Positions 63,745 to 64,000 of a stretch of 64,000 nt of DNA are shown in pieces. Under the pieces are notes generated by a model. That model had not been told where the DNA came from. It worked only from the letters and a program-made list of their open reading frames with translations, and ran no database searches. Origin of the DNA: Notospermus geniculatus (Eukaryota > Nemertea > Pilidiophora > Heteronemertea > Lineidae); NCBI GenBank assembly GCA_002633025.1, contig NMRB01000549.1, positions 166,465 through 230,464 of the forward strand, read 5' to 3'. The position numbers were made by a program, and so were the translations under genes. Each line of letters opens with the position of its first letter. Within the stretch, counting starts at the first letter, position 1.

Positions 63745-64000
63745 ATGCATCTTGTATTTTCTATATAAGGAACTTGCCCACGTATTGCGTGGTAGAATGG
63801 ACACTATGGAGTTCATGCCAAAAGGTTACACGCACGTGTTTCTGGTCCGAGATCCACTTGAGTCTGTCCCTTCTCTGTATGAGATAGCAATGTAGAATGG
63901 ACACTATGGAGTTCATGCCAAAAGGTTACACGCACGTGTTTCTGGTCCGAGATCCACTTGAGTCTGTCCCTTCTCTGTATGAGATAGCAATGAAGGATTT
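63745..64000 (+). CDS. Sulfotransferase-like exon with the PAPS-binding RDP motif, partial
   Basis: After the acceptor at 63741-63744 the frame reads CILYFLYKELAHVLRGRMDT, MEFMPKGYTHVFLVRDP, LESVPSLYEIAM. The block HVFLVRDP..SVPSLY is the 3'-phosphate-binding motif (Arg-Asp-Pro, then Ser) of PAPS-dependent sulfotransferases, which transfer sulfate to hydroxyls of small molecules or glycans. A 100-bp exact tandem duplication (63792-63891 and 63892-63991) puts a TAG after EIAM and shifts the frame; after the second copy the frame would continue MKDF. The exon runs off the window. Confidence 0.6.

Noticed and set aside
1-64000. CRISPR arrays, operons, rRNA genes, bacterial insertion sequences
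   Set aside because: None seen: repeats are direct duplications or inverted arms, not spaced identical units with unique spacers, and coding pieces have introns.

Overview
This is animal nuclear DNA, most likely from a marine invertebrate deuterostome (echinoderm, hemichordate or lancelet). The reasons are AT-moderate sequence with intron-like splice sites, no operons, very many short inverted-repeat elements, abundant TAGGCCTA words, and relics of BEL/Pao, CR1/L2-like, P-like, PIF/Harbinger and Polinton-type elements. I cannot fix the species. Two N gaps (21248-21300, 59449-59764) and single Ns (36712, 57101, 61852) mark assembly joins.

Layout. 0-7 kb: tail of a BEL/Pao retrotransposon, an orphan PHD-finger exon, a broken P-element-like transposase on the minus strand (hit by a MITE, a 49-bp tandem duplication and a stop codon), and a 5'-truncated CR1/L2-like reverse transcriptase. 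7.5-9.1 kb: a 1.58 kb transposon with 333-bp inverted ends. 9.4-16.1 kb: exons of a PHD-PHD-DUF6589 gene or pseudogene (9400-9662, 10069-10292, about 15915-16078). The space between them is packed with MITEs, a Polinton-type penton fragment (12818-13246) and the 3' part of another non-LTR retrotransposon. 17.3-19.4 kb: two TA-flanked elements side by side. 19.4-28.9 kb: the most gene-like part, with a PAN/apple-like exon (28604-28876) and two divergent, mutually related long exons (24807-25850 and 19446-20423), all on the minus strand and all compatible with phase-0 splicing. Their introns are filled with repeats. 28.9-58 kb: almost only transposons, MITEs, tRNA-derived SINEs and segmental duplications. 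58-64 kb: duplicated blocks, a cluster of palindromic MITEs round an assembly gap, a duplicated sulfotransferase-like exon (61459-61600 and 63135-63276), and a further exon of that family running off the right end.

The best candidates for something new are the paralogous exon pair with its PAN-like exon and the PHD-PHD-DUF6589 architecture. The window is also unusually informative about transposition. Several MITEs sit in duplicated DNA whose other copy is the empty site, or sit in a transposase or reverse-transcriptase frame that becomes continuous again if the MITE is left out of the reading. These fix the target-site duplications as TA, TAA/TTA, TTAA, TTGG and others. Nothing here is bacterial: there are no operons, CRISPR arrays, rRNA genes or ribosome binding sites.
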